A stretch of DNA of 64,000 bases, taken from the NCBI GenBank assembly GCA_008508345.1, contig QNGE01001037.1, forward strand, positions 106,635 to 170,634, written 5' to 3'. Below, one piece after another: positions 48,601-61,875 of this stretch (position 1 is the first letter of the stretch; every line of letters starts with the position of its first letter). The notes below the pieces were generated by a model. The model saw only the letters and a list, made by a program, of their open reading frames with translations, was not told where the DNA came from and ran no database searches. This stretch comes from Paragonimus westermani (lineage: Eukaryota > Platyhelminthes > Trematoda > Plagiorchiida > Troglotrematidae). A program made the translations under genes and the position numbers.

Positions 48601-51216
48601 ATGAGTCGATTGTGTATCCTGGTTGCAACTGTTCACACTTTGGTCAGACGCATGACATTGTGGATGGTGCGTTTGCCCGGACTTATTAAATCGGATGTGC
48701 ATTGCAGTTGGGAGTGAATGGTGGAAGAATCGTCTCAACCTAATTGCCAGGTACCTGCCACCGTCTACGAAAAATCCATAGATACTTGGCAGAATGCCAT
48801 TAACGAAGAAAAATCATGACGGCAAGCCGGTAAAATATCTTTTTTCAGTACACTAGCAGACGAAAGGCTATTCAGTATGATCAATAAGCACTATCAACCG
48901 CGATATAAACCGTTACATTTAGGCCTTACGTAAAACAATGAAAGCATTTCCATTTGTGAGGAAATCCATTAGTAGAATATGCAACCATGAATATTGACAT
49001 TTTGCTTGTTTTCTAATAGCAACTATGGTAACCTGATGCACTCTATTCCTGACAGGCGGACGCTACAGCAGAAACGAAGACAACAGTAGCGTCAACACGT
49101 GATGAATAATGTTCCATACAAATCGGCATGTTAATGTCACAATGCTAATGAAGTTTGATAAGTGCTTGTCAGTTTGACAGATAAATCATACAAAGAAATA
49201 CGGATCAAACGCTACGAGCTTATATTTTGTTGTGACAGTGGTGCATCTGATGGAAGCTAAGCTGAGGATGAACAAACATAAGAGGGAAATCAAGAATATG
49301 AGAAAAACATGGTAAACGTAACAAACCAACTAACTGAGTTTGGGCACAGAGATGTGCGCAGGTGATAAAGTTGGTCAACTTTAATTTATTTGTCGAAATT
49401 GCCACGGATTAAACTGATACAATATACAGAGGGTCTGCGTTCTCTCGACTTTATGACCAGTTTCATGCTGAAATCTCGTAAACCCAAGGCTTTGTAAAGT
49501 AACCTGGACTTTTATGGTGAACCTGTTACCTTCAGTTTCAATTCATTCTTCCGTCGTGTCGCACGTACAGGTGAAGTTGTATATTGCGTCAAAGATTACT
49601 CATAGGTTATAAAGTCCCTCTTAGTCGATTTTCAACCTTGGGTGCGCGAACGTCAAGTATTGGGAGGCGGGGTTATCGCGTTTTAGGTTAACCAGCCTAA
49701 CAAAATTGATCCTGGTAAGGAAGATAGTAGTGATCGTTCAAAATTGTTTCACATAAGAGTTACTTATCTGCGTTCACCCTGGCAGAATTGACACCCCGGT
49801 GGGTTCTTTTAAGCGATGTACCGGGACTGTGAAGATTAAGCTTTTTTGAACGTTTAGGTATTAACCAACCAAGACGGTATGCTGTTTCTTATGTTCTATT
49901 CAACAATAAGCCCAGTACATTTGCCCATTTCTCACTATCGCTGTTAAGCGCGACGGTGATATTCATGTGCGAAAAAACTTATTGGCGAATACAGTGGTAA
50001 TCATTCAGCAACAACCGTATTCGCGTGAATGACCAGATTGTAGCGTTTTATTTAAGCAGAGATCGAACCAACTAAAAATCACATGACTCACCAACACAGT
50101 TGAATCTACCCAGGTGGATTCAGGTTTCCTATTGAGTTGCATTTAGTCTGGGAATCCAACAACGCCACTTGAAAACGTCCAATAAAGGAAACTAACAAAA
50201 TAAATCAGAGGACGTCAAAACAACAACCAAAAAGTGGGCGTTACATAAATTGTTGAGAAAAATAAACGAAATAATAGTTCTCTGGTACCCCAAATGTGAA
50301 CAAACTGGGTGCCCAAGTAAGCGAGAAGGGACAATCGAAATTACAGAACTGTTCATGGTCATCAAAAGCTTGTTATAGCAAGTGAATTTGGCTCACGGGA
50401 AGACATATTACATTAACAAGTTTCAGGTGAATTTTAGGAAATATGCAACCATAGTAATGAGGCGGTGAAATCTGAAAAGATTTGCTACACATTTTTCAAG
50501 TATTCGCTCAGGAATGCAGTTTAACAAAGACAAATTTGAGGAGAAGAAGCAAATAGGCCATCTGCAAACAGATCTAACAGGCCCCAACAAATTATCAACA
50601 TACCAACCATACCGAATAAACTGAAGGTAACGTTTAGATTTCTGCAAAAATCATGTCTGCCAAAAATGTGCCATTACTCTGATGTCATCGTATCACCATT
50701 CGGAAATTTGTTTACCTCTCAACAGATACCAGCCAATATGCTCATTTGATTGTAAAACGGGTCAATTATGATTTAATTGTATGAACCTCACTACAGCTGT
50801 GGAAGCAAAGAGAACATGACATTCGTTTCATATGAAATTTTAAGAAAGCACTGTTTCATCATCAGACTGCTCGGAATTTCACCTTATCCATTTGCTAGGC
50901 AAAGCTTGCCGTAGCCAATATTATTTTATTGAAAGCGACTTACAAGAATCATTAGTACACACACGGTACTAACAGCGTACCACTGAATAGACCCAGGTAT
51001 TCACGTTAACAGCTGATAACATTTTACTTAGTTCCACGGATCACCGAGAATTAACGACACACCCTCTGTGTCAGATAACAAACGTATTCCACTGTTATGC
51101 TGTTTTAATGTTGGTAGCCTGTATATTTTAAATCACTAACCAGACATTTATAAGATAACCACACCAAACTTAGTACGACTGGAGTCAAACAATTTGGACG
51201 TCGTGTTTAACATGTT
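42604..51216. other. No recognised gene
   Basis: Several open frames (43726-44010 minus, 46937-47344 plus) lack recognisable domains or splice-site support. I see no transposon core or tandem array. Confidence 0.5.
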
Positions 51217-51438
51217 ATCGATAAATGAATTGAGAATAACACAACGTTACGAGCGAGTTGTAATACTCTACGTTTCAACTACCTCGAGTGGCCTTCCTCA
51301 GGGGTGTCTCAAGCGAAATCATATTAGGTTAGTTTCATTGCGATTACAACACTCCTGAGGAAGGCTACCCGAGGTTGATGAAACGTAGAGTATCACAACG
51401 TGCTTGTAACGTTGTTTTATTATCGATCAATCTATCAT
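51217..51438. repeat. Long hairpin repeat, copy B, with hammerhead-like core
   Basis: The left arm (about 51217-51307) and right arm (about 51347-51438) are imperfect reverse complements around a spacer of about 40 nt. Both arms match copy A at 29.6 kb. The right arm has CTGAGGA (51355-51361) followed by a short hairpin and GAAACG (51380-51385). The left arm has the same elements on the minus strand (TCCTCAG 51295-51301, GTTTC 51272-51276). Here the GAAA box is intact in both arms. Copy B is more diverged overall than copy A. Confidence 0.72.
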
Positions 51439-53227
51439 TAGTCAATCATTTTATCGCGGCAATGCTTCCAAATATGCTAGTATGTCGTATTAAATTGTAG
51501 AGCAGTAGCAACCTTCCAGATAGAATAATCACTTTACGTTTGTCATTTTCACTGACAAAATTTCAAGTTGGTGTTGTGAATGTTTTATAAACCTCATTCA
51601 CGGGTTAACTAGTGTGATTGTTGGTTGAATTGGTCTGAAGGACGGATACCCCGAAAACGACTACATTCAAATTAAGAGGTTGTTAGCATGTTACTGAATG
51701 TTAACAGTCCACAGCAAAAGCGTCTGTTTCTCAGTAGATAATGGACGATGACCACGATTTGTGTCGCCCACTTCGTCAGTTCTAGACAGCTAGTTTGATG
51801 AAGATGTATCTTAAAAAAGATCATGCAGTTTGCAATATCAATGTCGGATTAATAAAGTATACGTACTTGTTTCCTGGCACAACAGTTTGACTTAGATTCT
51901 TAAAACACGTCATGAAACCGTAGACTTACGGTGTCCCACAATCTGTCATATTTCTGACCGTGACAGGCTGCATGGTCGTCTTTTCACAACACAACGTGGC
52001 AAAATGGAGTCGCAAATGATATGTTGTTCTTGCACTCTGTGACGTCGTTCACTGTAATTTCAATTTGCTGTGCATTCAATACCCGACCCGTAATCAAACA
52101 ATGCTGCTTTGCTATCGTTACTGTTGAACACTTCATTGAACATTTCATTGAGTACCCCACCGTTGGTATCATCGGTTGACTTGTTTGAGCTGGACCCTCT
52201 GAAACATACACGGTTATGTCTTCGACCAAGCTCAAACACGACGAGGCGCTAGTTGTGTCCAAGTATGGATAACTCTCGTCCGCTTTTGTAAAATTTATCA
52301 AATTTTGTGTTCTAGCTAATCTCATCATAATTTAGACACCCATGTAGATTAATTGCTCCTGTATCACTGATGTTGAATATGATGCCAACAGTTTGGTGGT
52401 TCTCAGAGAAACAGCGGAGAGAATGCGTTATGGGAGTTCCTGAGGAATTGAACGGTGTCACGTTATGGTCGTCCCATTGTAGTGTTATATTGATGCGTCA
52501 AAAAGTCTCACATCACAGAGGTTCAATTCAGTAAGTCGATACGGAATATCGGAGCAAATCAATCATAAAATTAACATCCATCTGCAAAAGTAAGATTGTA
52601 GCGTTGAGTGAAAAATACTCTATGGTACTATTACTCACTGTCGCTGATAATGTGTTTATCAAATTCATGGATAGGTGAATAACGCGGCAATTCTGTCATT
52701 TAACTTGTTTCTCCGAGAAAATTCTAACACGATTTAAGGACCATCGGTTTGAGTACAAATTGTAGTGGGGAAGCAGGTGTTGGTAGGCGGTATCATAAGT
52801 TACCACATCTGCGGTATGAACAACAACCATGATTTTACGCAAACTACCGGAGTAGAATGAACAATCCGAAACAAGCTGGAGAAAACCGTTCCATACCGTT
52901 GAATTCGTGTGAGACTGAGGTTCTCATACACCTGTTTATAAGCGCGCGTACTTCTGGCTTGAAACGGCTAATCTTGATCCTCACAACGAAACAGAGGAAG
53001 TGCGGATGTGGTGTAAGGTAACACGATTCAGAATTTAAGTTCGAAGGTGATCAGATAAAGTTTTGTAAAATTGTCTGGTGATGGAGAAAACGAAAAGTTT
53101 ACGTGAATCCTGAACGGGTGGAACAGTTTAAACAGACAGAGAGAATACTGGGTTGTTTTTCATAGTTGGACTGATCAAATACTAAATGAAACCAACATGA
53201 AGAGCAGATAGGAACGAGGCTTGGTGT
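51439..53227. other. No confident gene
   Basis: A 115-codon minus-strand frame (51984-52328) contains a tandem in-frame duplication (SMKCSMKC) and protein-like composition, but no recognised family. Nothing else was identified. Confidence 0.4.
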
Positions 53228-53260
53228 TTAGCTTTTGCTGATGACGTAAACTGGAGAACC
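53228..53260 (+). pseudogene. Possible reverse transcriptase catalytic box remnant
   Basis: The plus strand reads LAFADDVNW, resembling the LAFADDvvl box of non-LTR retrotransposon RTs, with the two aspartates at 53240-53245. The frame closes a short way upstream and no flanking RT motif is readable, so it is either a heavily decayed LINE or a coincidence. Confidence 0.25.
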
Positions 53261-54612
53261 ATGGTTGTTTTCGTCATAGTTATTTTATGCTTTTAGTACC
53301 TCATGTTTATATCATGCCTACAGATAATAGATGACATGGTAAAGCGACTGGACCGCAGTCATGTTAACTTGTTAATTACGTGTGAACGGGAAAATTGCAA
53401 CGGTACAATATTTCTCAGACGTTCTCAGTGGCAGAATGATAGACCAATAAAAAGGTCTATGGGTCGAGAACCAGGCTAGACTGCTCATAGCATGAAATTT
53501 ACGGATTTAACACCAGTAGAGTATACCGTCAAGGAGTTTTCATTAATTCTACCTACGTTAAAAGCATGCAGAACGATTTATGGGCAGCCACCACCATCAA
53601 CAGGTAGCAATAGGCAAAGTCACCAGGTTAAAAAGAAGTCCACATTAAACTGCTATTCAGAAGTGGAAATTCTTGTGTGTAGACTAGACGCACTGATTAA
53701 GCAAACCTGGAATTCTGATGTGAATCTTGTCCTTGATAGAATCAGCAAGCTAACCCTACTCTCAACTGCGAAACAACCATGTCTCAGCGCAAACTCACAC
53801 TGTATTTATCAGCTTGTCTAAGACAAAGGTAAAAATCAAAACAGCAGGATAAAAAAGCATTTACCAACGTAAGTTCAAAATGTGATCGTATAGTTTAATT
53901 CGTTCGTTCTGGTAACGTGTGAACTTCTGGTTTTTCTGTCTCCAAGCAAGTTTTGACAGAAATTTCCTGGATAAACTTTGAACCGACATCCCAAATTATA
54001 GTAATCTACATCAATTCATTTTGCCAGGATGAGCCTAATTTGCTATCTTAAGCCAGTCGTGTGAGTGCATAAACAATTGTTCGTAAACTCTAGTCTCCAG
54101 TGGGACCAAGAGTTTGGTGCTGTTTTTACAGCCCGTATTAAACTCTTTACCTCATACCAGTAGTTTTGCATATTTTCCCGGTTAATGTTTTCTCGCACTG
54201 ACGAAGAAGTATGGAATTCTAGCACACAGTGATGCCCATCTTTTCACTACCACGTTCATAAAACCTTTAGTATTTGAAACATCACTTCAAGAATGACCTG
54301 CATCAAAACAACTAGTATGATGTAATCATTTGTCCGCAAACTGATGGAGACCGTGTGTAGCAATGAAATGTCGTGACGCACCATAGTTTAATAAGAAAGA
54401 GAAAAATCAGCTTCGAGTTAACAGAAGTCAGCTGTATGAATGACATGGCACCCTGGTCAGAAGAGTATGTACATCAGGTGTGGCAACATCAGCACAGTCG
54501 GTATGCGAATTACCAATAGAATAATGTGGGTTGATGGGCTAGTGTTGCGGCCGGAACAACCCTTGAAATGGCAGTAGCGTAGTGTGGACGAATGATCACT
54601 CTCAACTATTCG
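53261..54612. other. No recognised gene
   Basis: A 110-codon plus-strand frame at 53492-53821 follows the RT-like box by about 230 bp but has no identifiable domain. Confidence 0.4.
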
Positions 54613-54999
54613 TCAGTAGTCAGACGAAGGCAAGTAATTCACTACTGAGGTGACCCGGGGAAAGTACAAGAAGGAACTATGGGGTGTGATCTGGCAATAA
54701 ATGGGGTTTTCCGCAGATAAATTTGGCAGTGACAACCGCGGCTTCCCCAGATTTTGCCCTGCAAGTGATTTTTGTGTTTGACGTGATGCTGAAACAGGTA
54801 CCCCGTGTTTGGATTTTCTAAGTGAACAGCCACTTTGATACCTGCGTCCTTGGCTTAACATACTGGTGGTGTATGGCGACGGTGATGTAACTGGTGACAG
54901 CCTTACGTACTTTCTTTGTATTCGATGAATTTTCATAGCATAAAGACCACCCACGGCGCTCCCCAACATTTCACTTGTGGCAATCGATAATACTGTTGA
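54613..54999 (-). CDS. Possible terminal exon of an unknown minus-strand gene
   Basis: Read on the minus strand, a ctaacag acceptor (55000-55002 is the CAG) opens a phase-0 frame of 128 codons ending in a stop at 54613. It starts STVLSIATSEMLGSAVGGLY, a mildly hydrophobic stretch, followed by basic MKIHRIQRKYV and a long Ser/Arg/Lys-rich tail. The region is GC-richer than its surroundings. A single-pass membrane protein with a basic cytoplasmic tail would fit, but I recognise no family and no upstream exon, so it may be chance. Confidence 0.25.
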   Translation of the reverse strand, partial: STVLSIATSEMLGSAVGGLYAMKIHRIQRKYVRLSPVTSPSPYTTSMLSQGRRYQSGCSLRKSKHGVPVSASRQTQKSLAGQNLGKPRLSLPNLSAENPIYCQITPHSSFLYFPRVTSVVNYLPSSDY

Positions 55000-55002
55000 C
55001 TG

Positions 55003-58000
55003 TTAGGGTCACATCCATACAAGGACCAATAAATACGGTTAAATATTCTGCCTAATGCTTACTGCCTCATTAACGGCTGTACACTGATGCTACCTTCCGA
55101 TAAATTGCAAGGTCGTTACTGTGTTATCCAAGAGTTGCAATTAACAACATACACAAAGCACAATACGACGCTAGAACACGGGTGACCTGACGACGTGAAC
55201 AGACTGTTTACTCACTAAAATCATAAGCATACAGTTAGTAAATCTACGTATAGCTGTCTTTTAATAGTAAAGTCTGTTGAATTGCGTGTGACAGGAAGTT
55301 CACCAGAAAAGAAAGTACCTGGAATCTCTGAGACACTGGATATTAGGATATTGATGACAAGAGACGATTGACGAGTTCACGTCTTACAAGCGAAACGGTA
55401 TGGATCCACTATGGTTTTCCAAGCTGTTGATTGCTGGACGAACACGTGTGCGCAACTTTACAACAGGATAACCGTTTAAAGATATCCTTGACATTTTTTG
55501 GGGCTTGCTTCTCCTAGGAAAGTCAGAAGAATGCAGCTAGCAGTCTAACAGATCTGCCGTTTCAGAACGCCGTCGGAGAGATTCTGTAGCTTGAGCTGCC
55601 TGGGAATTTATACAGCCTAATCATGTGCATAGCACTGGGAGGAAATCAAGAATTGATCGATATATGAATAATGGAATAGCCCTAATCAAGAATCCATAAA
55701 GTAACCATCCAATAATTCCTGACAACTTGACTAAGGTTACATCAATAATGTTTTAAGTCAACAAGTTTCAAACTTACTTTCATTCTGCCGGATATCTGTC
55801 ACTCGAAGTTTGGCCTTTGAGTGTTTCCATTATGTGAAAATTCAAGTGCAGTATGCCGCAACAAGCCTCGTGTAACAATACATACTGATATACACTGTGG
55901 TTTATGCTAATCATTACAAAATAACACTATATCATGCGAAGGTTTTAAGAGTTCATTTCGAAGTAACAATTTAAGCTTGTGGTGATTTGGATTAATTTTT
56001 GTTTCAGAAGACAGCATACTATCAGTGGAACAGTTTACCTTGCCGTATTGCTCAAAAATCTTCAAATATTCATCACTGTAGAGTTGATTGCTTCCACTGT
56101 AGTATGGTGATGAAGTCGTATATTGGATTCTGTTATATCATCAGTACTACTCTTAAAACATCCGGAAAGCCTTCAATCTCTGATTTGTTCGTTGTAATAC
56201 ATGTCTGAAAACTGTTCGCTGAGAAGGTGATGAACGTAGTATATGGTGACCACCTTGGAACTCTGTGTCTCATTTTACGAAATGACTGACAATTCCGCAC
56301 TCAAAATGTTGTCACAAAACTCCACGAATATTCAATCGTTTATGGAACTAGAAGAGCATAAATTTAAGACCACACCAACCTGTTGAAAGAAGACATAGGC
56401 TAAGAGTGTCCTGGCTAACTGTCATGCTAAGCTAAACGTGGAGACAGGTTTGGTGGAAGTACGTATCAATCAAACCATAGATACTAATGCTGATAGGACT
56501 GGTAGCAAAATGAATAAGTACTCCAACGCGAGACACAAAAGTTACTGACTTAAACTTAGTCCCGCCAATGATCACCGAATCCAACAGGATGAGCAAGTGC
56601 CCATCAGTTAACTCCTCCACAATTCGTTATAACCTCAGTCAACCTAGCATAATTAACCACCTACCCAAGTCAACCAGGAGCGCGCAAAATTTGTGGAACA
56701 CAACGAAACTTATCGCAGCGCCAATAATTTTTTTCACCATCCAGCTTATAACAGACGCAAGAATGTTCATCAACGATCAGCACCAAAATTAATTTCCCAG
56801 TCAGCAAGAAGTGTCGAGAGATTTTTCAGAATCTCCTCCACTGACACACATACACGTGCGTATTGGCCTATAAATGAGTGTTACCACACATTTTGAGGAA
56901 CACAGGTTATCTGTTGACCAGCCATTATTTCTGAAGGAACATATGTTGCTTTAACTTAGACACGACATCGACATTCAGTTTGAATTCCCAGTATTGAAAC
57001 TGTGTGCGACTGGGACTAGCAACACAGTTTCGGTGGGATGAGTGTTGTGTCACATCAGCTCATTTACCTCCGCAACCATTCTGGGTCTCACGTTTTTTAT
57101 TCTAGAATGGACTCTCCAACGGAAGAATTGGTCGCGGTCGAACCGATCGAACTCTGTTTCGACTCTCTCCTCTATCAGCCGTATACAGGAGAATGAAACC
57201 GGGCCATTTAGAGAGTCATTTAGAAAATGAACACCATGAGAAAACTGCAAAAACCTTGTTTTGTCTATGAATTTCACTTTGTGCATTTTCTTCCGGAAGT
57301 TCGAAAGTGATTACTCCAACGTAAAAACACGTTATTTTATTGCTCGCTTATCTAAATTATGGGATTAAAGTTTTCGGTTATGTTCATCTTCATTGTTCTG
57401 TTTTACTAGGGTGTCGTTGTCTCAGTCACATTGAAACTGCTTATCTACGGCTAGGTCCAATGTCGCGTGCAAAGTCACGGGCTCATCTATGATTGGAACG
57501 TTCGAAATTGAACTCTAGAAAACGTTACCTGGTTTACATATTGTTAACATCATTGTAGAAAAAATGTATCTCCTCCTGTATAACAAAACGAATACATCCA
57601 GTCGTGGTATAGTTTACTACCAGATTTATCCGAAAGTATTGACAACGTTGGCAGCTTTTATAAAAATTCAAAATAATCAAACTTTCTTAGCCTGTTCTGG
57701 CTTAATCGTCATACAGAAATCGGTAGGCAGGAGACAAACGCTTGCAGTGGTTTTGCATCCGCTGAAATTTCGAACGTTCTGCTCAGTTGTCTGTGATTTA
57801 ATTGGTAACGATCCACATAAACGTCACATTGAATTAAAGAAAATTGTGGTTTCGTCAGACCTCACTTGAATTTAAACGTACCTCGATTACGTGATTATTG
57901 GAAGTTATTAAAAACAGCATTTCAAAGGACAAAACTGCGTTGAATGGCTTCCCATCTCAAACCGACACAATGTTACACAGTAATAGCAAGGAGGTTACTA

Positions 58001-59524
58001 CGGAAATACGAGCAAACTACAAGTTGAATAAAAACCTAAGGGACAGGACTCTGTTGTAATTATAATCATGGACGGGGTGAGTTCTAGGGGATCCGTGTTC
58101 ATTGAATGAATTAAGTCAGAGGGGATCAAATTTTCCCAGAGGTTGTTTGCGTGCTCCTCCACAGTGATTTCACAATGTAAATCAATTACTTTTGAACGCA
58201 CAAATCTTGAGGGAGTAACCACGTTGTTCTGGTTGTACGTAGGATATATCACGAGATCACTGGCAAGGCAGTGATCAAGGCAAGCTAGACGGTTTGAAAG
58301 TCCTCTCTTTGTCTGCGTACCGGTCACACTTGACTGGGTGGGTCAGGTTGGGCGTTCTTTCTTGTCTATCAACAAAATCACATTTGTAAGTGTTCAGGAC
58401 ATCGTTGTAACGAACGTCTGGTAGAACGACCAATTCAAGTGAGACTAATTAATCAGTCAAATTACGAATGAGTGATTAAAAACGTGGTGATGTCAGGCAA
58501 ATTGTCTTTCAACATAGGAGGTGCCATACTGTGAGAGTGAAACGTCAAAAATGAACCCGCTGCAAAATAGCTGACGCTATATGATCCAATCAAATCGGGT
58601 TTCATCAACCCAGCTGCTGAATCCTTGTTGACGTCAGCGTTAAGTAAATAATCTTAATTCCGCAAGGCGTCTCGCTTATATACCTTGGTTGAATGCTTTT
58701 TTTGAATGGACATTAAGTATTGAAACCTTGTAATTGAAAACAACTTTATTGCTTTGGAATATCGGATGATTCCACGAAATTTATTGACACCCATTTATTG
58801 GTTTCCGTTAACAAATTAGATGAACGGATTAGCAGTGAGTCCGCCAAATTCACACCGATACCCCCTAAATGTTAGCAAACACTGATTTATACCAACAAAT
58901 GCCAGAGTTGCTCATTTCAGTATGTATTAGCAGTAATCATATATGGCTAATGTATAACGACGGAAATCACTGAAGTGTTGCTGGAACTTAGGAATAGAAA
59001 TGAGAACGTCTAATATACGTGGACATTCAAGATTATAGCATCACTACTAACATTGGTAAGCCGCAGAAACCCTTGAAATAAAAACCATCTGAAAAGTTGA
59101 AAATGAGCTTAACACGATTTCATGAAGCAACCATGGTGACCACTGTGTAGATGGCCCTAAATGAGCAAGTCCGAAATATCTTACGCGAATGGTCACACAA
59201 ATTGACCTGTGAGCAGTGCCAAAGCACATCGATCGGCATGAAAAAAACGAAGCAACCGTCCAGTAAATTTCAGTCAATGAGTAAACGATAAGTACTTATC
59301 CGTTCAAAGTAAAACAACTGAAATCACTGATGTTTCTGGGTCGTCCTTCGAGTGCTACCTAATAGTACAGTATTTCGGCCGAAAAAGTAGCATATTATAT
59401 GCCTCCCTATTCCCACAGACTTTTTAGATGGTCCATCTTGTAGAAAATTACTCGACCCAGATGTTTCTATTGTTACAAATCAGTAAAACTACATATAACT
59501 GTTAAGCCTCAGAATAGACTTCAA
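55003..59524. other. No recognised gene
   Basis: Minus-strand frame 57998-58327 and plus-strand frames 57564-57869 and 56568-56896 are open but unrecognised. No transposon motif was seen. Confidence 0.45.
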
Positions 59525-59605
59525 GCCATTAATTCCTGAGGGGACCGTGTTGACCGCTGAGCTACTGACCTCACACAAAGCGTGACTGAATTAGCATATT
59601 TGTCG
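59525..59605 (-). repeat. SINE head fragment with intact A-box-like sequence
   Basis: The minus strand reads gtgtgaggtcagtagctcag followed by cggtcaacacgg, matching the tRNA-related head of the SINEs at 26 and 62 kb. TAGCTCAGCGG is close to the tRNA A-box consensus (TRGCNNAGYNGG), nearer than in the longer copies. The B box and body are absent. Confidence 0.6.
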
Positions 59606-61632
59606 ACTCTTTCAACTTGTTAGCAACAAGGACATGGTTTACTGATGAGCTGTAGCAAGAGGCGAACCGATGTGTTGTGCTTCTTTTTGTGGGGAACTGA
59701 CTGAAATGTCTACGAGAAAACTAAAGCTGTAGTCAACCGTAAGTGCTGTTCAGTTTACATCATTTGCAGTCCGGTATTAATTGCCAATAATTCTAAAAGC
59801 TGTTTGATTCGAACGGTGTTCTTTTTAATAGCACCTGGGGTTCGTTGAACGTTCACCTGTAATGATTAAAAATCCTCACAGTAATCATCAGAGGAGCGGT
59901 GTAGCGAACAAGCCGTTTTCAGTCATCTGTCATCAGACCAATTACGTAACTTATACATCAAACAGTGTTGTCGGGTCGAAGCCCTGGTCTTGGCCACCCA
60001 CACTATAATAGATCAAACTACCACGGTTCCATTTGCGTCAAACTTGTAATCGTAGTAAACGATGTCACCATGTGTATCTTGACAGGAGTTGTCTAGTGAT
60101 GACGATGAACGGTTATGTACACACAGAACGGCGATCAGCGACAGTTTCCACACAGTTCAGAATTAGAGAGAAGACACGAACGAAGTCACTTCAAGTGTAT
60201 TATTAAACAGAAGGACGAGGTGGTGCTCATCACAACCTTGTCACAAGCTCATGAGTGTCACGTAACCAAAGATCATTCATACAAATCCTTAGTGGGAATA
60301 TCAATTTTTCGTGATAATTCGCATCGTGTGGAACACGTTAAATAATACTTCGGTGGACCAACTGAAATAAAACAGCAAAGAAATGAATGCCAGTGAAAAG
60401 TTTAAATGTGCACGCAACAGTTTTCCAATTGTAACAGTTTCATGTAGACTTGTTGCTTGTTTTGTTCACCTCATCTTAACAACACTGTTTCGTACAATAG
60501 TTGTGCACTTAGTCTGATGATGAATAACCGAAAGCGAGATTGTTCACTACACCGCTCTTTTGGATGTTCACCTATAAACTAATGTAAGTAATTCGGCGAC
60601 TTTTATTCATGTGTAATGCCCCTTTATTCTTGTTTCACTTATATGCACAATTACTGACATGCGCAATTTGCTGAACTGCCAATCTTTGTATCCTCCACAA
60701 ACAAGCAGACTTATTGCGGTCTTCCATGGTGTTGACTTAACGTTCTGTGAAAATTGATGGCCACCCGTGTGTGTAACCACTGGGGTCCCTGGGAATTTGT
60801 TGGGACATATGCGAATGCATTGTTCCTGGTTTGACGAAACAGACAGTATTTACCTGTTGTGCATTTCAGTCCTCACAACGTGTAAATCTACAACGTAGAA
60901 GGTATTTTCGCCGCATGCGCAACATGCTGGACGACTGAACTGCTTTGCATTTAGTTCAAGAATGCACGGTAAATTACGCGAATTGGAGTCTACACAGAAG
61001 CTAAACTGTCGTTGATGATTACATTGGCCCTCACAAACCTGTAGTCCTAACTCTACTTGAAAGGATTTAAGCGCACAAAATGGTATTCTTACAAAGGTTT
61101 GCCTAAAAATCTTTCGGTGTTATCAGTTAAAACAAATAAAGCGTTAGCCACTTTGATTTGAATGTCGTACAACGATGAAATTCAGAGTCACTTGTTCATT
61201 TGTCTAAAAATTGTTGTAGATGTTTAGAACCTAAAGGCAATTATGTACAAAAACAGCCCAACTTAACGTGTAAAAGCAACCAACTGTGACGCCCAGCTCA
61301 CCATAGTCCCAGTAGATACGGTTGTATTCTGGTGTGTCAGTTTAATGTATTTCCTACTAATGTTCTGCAATGTTTATATTACACGTTAAGTAACAGATGA
61401 AAATGCAAAACTCGTTCCATCTTTCAAAGTATTTGCTCTCTGGCCGACCTTAACTAAACACTTATCATTCGTCGGTTTTCAACATCCACATCAACGTTTA
61501 CACTAACGTCAAACATTGCGTGGTTGTTTTTCGATGCCTAGTGAAGACTGGATTAATTTATAACACAGCATTTCTCGCACAAAAAATGGCAAACATCAAG
61601 TTCTTACTTACGGTGTACGCTTGAGCACTTAC
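59606..61632. other. No recognised gene
   Basis: A 77-codon plus-strand frame (60115-60345) is unassigned. If the exon at 61633-61875 is real, this stretch is intron of that minus-strand gene. Confidence 0.45.
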
Positions 61633-61875
61633 TGAATGCAGCGATCAACTATGATGTATTCTCGCGGCACACTGATGGAGATACATTCGACAGAGCGCGT
61701 ACCTTTAATTACACGAAACCATCCGATACCAGCGTTCACCAACTCATTGGTTAGAAATTTTTGGTACACGCAGACTGTAATAAGTAGGCCAGACGGTTTC
61801 AGGACACCACATGCTCGAACCTTGGCGACCATCCGAAAATGGTCACAGCATACTTCACGGGGGTTTCCCGTGTTG
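61633..61875 (-). CDS. Probable internal exon of a METTL13-like methyltransferase
   Basis: A minus-strand exon of 243 nt (80 whole codons, starting after one base and ending in phase 2) has a consensus GTAAGT donor at 61632-61627 and a weaker AAG acceptor. It contains FRMVAKVRACGVLKPSGLLI, which fits the strand 5 region of class I SAM-dependent methyltransferases (compare MLAEVGRVLQVGGRYLCISL in METTL13). Next come NAGIGWFRVIKG (compare SREGWMVRVHQV) and SISVPREYIIVDR (compare SLPVFAFIMTKF). METTL13 methylates eEF1A. The SAM-binding GxGxS motif would be upstream and was not found, so the family call rests on one exon. A different methyltransferase, or a non-coding open frame, remains possible. 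Confidence 0.4.
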
